Of a DNA stretch of 6,751 nucleotides, positions 5,145 through 6,751 are shown in pieces. Position 1 is the stretch's first letter. Each line of letters begins with the position of its first letter. A program made the translations under genes and the position numbers. The notes beneath the pieces were generated by a model. That model was not told where the DNA came from, made no database searches, and saw nothing but the letters and a program-made list of their open reading frames with translations. This DNA comes from JBLHHI01 sp047614125 (GTDB lineage: Bacteria; Bacteroidota; Bacteroidia; NS11-12g; UBA9320): contig JBLHHI010000152.1 of the NCBI GenBank assembly GCA_047614125.1, positions 1 through 6,751 of the forward strand, in the 5' to 3' direction.

Positions 5145-6751
5145 ATGGTTCACATATTTAAAATCAATTTAGTTTTCGCCTTACTAATAGGCATGCGTTT
5201 TTGTGGTTTTGCACAGCAACTCGAAGAAATTAAAGGTTCGAGAGACTTAAAACTTGAATTCGGGTATGAAATTCACAAATTCCATCACCAAATCTTTGTT
5301 TCTGCGTATCACAACCGTTTGGGTTTCCAGTTATTTGAATATGCCGATGAGCAACTATCCTGCTTAACGTGCAGACTTCCAAATCCAGATCCAAAACTCA
5401 AAAACTTTGCCGACGTTCGGAGCGTATATATCTCCAATCTTTTTGAACACCACAACACCGTATTCTTTTTTGCAAGTGGCAAAGATGTAGAATCTGGAAT
5501 TTATGCGCACACCATGGGCAAGCCCAAGTTGATTGAAGCCTGTGAATCGATGGCGGGTAACTTCGTATTGCACAACAACGAAGTTGTTACTCAAGTGTTT
5601 AAAAGGAACGAAAAAGGAACTCAAACCAGCCACCTTGTATCGATTCGTGAAGACAACCGCGCAACAACTAGAACGCTGAAACTGATGCAGACGGTTCCTT
5701 TGTATTTCATCATTAGCTACGACAAAGAATTAATAACAGTTGGTCGAAACGGAAATTTACACCGTATAAAAAACAATGAATTGGAGCAACTTAAGTCGTT
5801 GTATACAAATATTCAAAACCCTTTTATTTTTAATAATCAACTGTTTTACCAAGCAACAAAGTCTTCCGATAACCAAGTCGTTTTAGTTGGAAGAAATATC
5901 AAGAACGAAGAGATAAATTACGGCTCCGTCGTTCCAAACCTCGGAATGTTGCGTCCATTGGAACCATGCCTATTAAAGGATGAATTATTCTTTATTTCCA
6001 GCACCGAAAAATCGGGTTGCCGATTGTACAAGATCAACCACAAATTTGAAATAAAAGAACTGCTTTTTTTGCAGGATTACGCCAACTCAAAATACGTTGA
6101 CGGTCTGGCATCAGTTGGAGGAATTGTGTACCTTAGCATGCGAGATTGGGAAGGGAAGGACGATCATTTATACTCGCTTTCATCTGGTGTATTAACAGAA
6201 CGCGACCCCCGATATATATCTGATATTCATGATCTTACCAATGGAGAAGATCAAATACTATTTAGAGCTAAGGAGTTTTCGAGCACTGCACTTTTTGCGC
6301 AAACTCCTGCCAAGCCACCAATTATTGTGGAGGCAGAAATGAACGCTTTTAACTTTTGGCAACCGGGTAAAATGCTTGGCCAAGTTGAGGCCTACGACGA
6401 AAATGGGAAAGTGAAATATTACATTGTTGCCGGGAATGAGCAAGGCTTGTTTCAAATAGACAAGTATACAGGAGAAGTTTCCGTAAGCTCTTCGTTAATG
6501 CGCGCCACTGGCGTATATGATTTGGAAGTAGCCGTTGAAAATGTTTTGGATATGCGCAAATCGGGTCATGTTCACATTACCATAAAACAGGGTAAGATTA
6601 TGAATACCGACAACGTTATTGAAACGTTACTCTTCTTTCCAGACTTTCAGCGCAGAGGATATTTAACCACACAAAACCTTTCGAATGGAACCGTTGTTGG
6701 GGTTTATGATATGAACTTTTACATGGTTGACGAGCTCACTGTGCGAAATGG
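5145..6751 (+). CDS. Exported beta-propeller-like protein with cadherin-like domain and probable T9SS sorting domain (3' end outside window)
   Basis: An open frame of 535 complete codons runs from the ATG at 5145 to the right edge without a stop. Residues 1-23 are a signal peptide with cleavage near GFA|Q. Residues about 45-400 contain roughly eight recurring beta-strand units, near residues 49, 104, 144, 194, 231, 280, 326 and 369. Each has a hydrophobic pair or triplet (QIFVSA, TVFFFA, ELFFIS, IVYLSM) and several are followed by 'LY-x-I/L'. The 37-55 residue spacing suggests a beta-propeller. Residues 406-481 fit a cadherin-like repeat: GQVEAYDEN, then VAGNEQGLFQID, TGEVSV and a final VHITI strand. 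From about 495, LLFFPDF and then VVGVYDM resemble a degenerate type A C-terminal sorting domain (YPNP and VxVYD motifs), so export by the type IX system is inferred. C73-x2-C76 is also present. With only three bases after anmK it is probably co-transcribed. Ligand and role are unknown. Confidence 0.8.
   Translation, partial: MVHIFKINLVFALLIGMRFCGFAQQLEEIKGSRDLKLEFGYEIHKFHHQIFVSAYHNRLGFQLFEYADEQLSCLTCRLPNPDPKLKNFADVRSVYISNLFEHHNTVFFFASGKDVESGIYAHTMGKPKLIEACESMAGNFVLHNNEVVTQVFKRNEKGTQTSHLVSIREDNRATTRTLKLMQTVPLYFIISYDKELITVGRNGNLHRIKNNELEQLKSLYTNIQNPFIFNNQLFYQATKSSDNQVVLVGRNIKNEEINYGSVVPNLGMLRPLEPCLLKDELFFISSTEKSGCRLYKINHKFEIKELLFLQDYANSKYVDGLASVGGIVYLSMRDWEGKDDHLYSLSSGVLTERDPRYISDIHDLTNGEDQILFRAKEFSSTALFAQTPAKPPIIVEAEMNAFNFWQPGKMLGQVEAYDENGKVKYYIVAGNEQGLFQIDKYTGEVSVSSSLMRATGVYDLEVAVENVLDMRKSGHVHITIKQGKIMNTDNVIETLLFFPDFQRRGYLTTQNLSNGTVVGVYDMNFYMVDELTVRN

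Noticed and set aside
5364..6455. Two minus-strand open frames (5364-5633 and 6258-6455)
   Set aside because: Antisense to the exported protein, which has one continuous frame with a signal peptide and domain patterns throughout.

Overview
The window looks like chromosomal DNA from a member of the Bacteroidota, probably a Flavobacteriia or Cytophagia relative. The reasons are the AT-rich composition and the lack of a clear Shine-Dalgarno sequence before any of the six starts. Three intergenic matches to the Bacteroidota -7 promoter box TAnnTTTG point the same way. So do the gene families: a short-chain (epimerase-like) threonine dehydrogenase, a regulator with a YRRMRG helix-turn-helix, an eight-stranded outer-membrane barrel, and an exported protein that appears to end in a type IX secretion (T9SS) sorting domain. 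These family calls come from reading the translations, not from a database search.

Layout, left to right. (1) Positions 1-420, minus strand: the first 140 codons of a DNA-binding regulator whose 3' end lies outside the window. (2) Positions 421-624: a divergent intergenic region with a long imperfect inverted repeat and a candidate promoter for the regulator. (3) Positions 625-1515, plus strand: a complete outer-membrane beta-barrel protein with four long acidic, tyrosine-rich loops. (4) Positions 1516-1597: two hairpins between convergent genes. (5) Positions 3758-1598, minus strand: a family 4 glycosyltransferase followed 64 bases later by L-threonine 3-dehydrogenase, probably co-transcribed. 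(6) Positions 3759-4049: a divergent intergenic region of about 290 bases with no convincing gene. (7) Positions 4050-5141, plus strand: anhydro-N-acetylmuramic acid kinase (anmK). Three bases after its stop comes a large exported protein, 535 codons of which are visible before the window ends.

The genes do not form one obvious pathway. AnmK recycles peptidoglycan fragments in the cytoplasm. The threonine dehydrogenase starts threonine breakdown to glycine and acetyl-CoA. The glycosyltransferase probably builds a surface glycan or lipopolysaccharide. The barrel protein and the exported propeller/cadherin protein act at or beyond the outer membrane. The least explained parts are the exported protein coupled to anmK, and the regulator/barrel pair with its shared inverted-repeat region. 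There are no RNA genes, insertion sequences, CRISPR arrays or phage genes that I can see.
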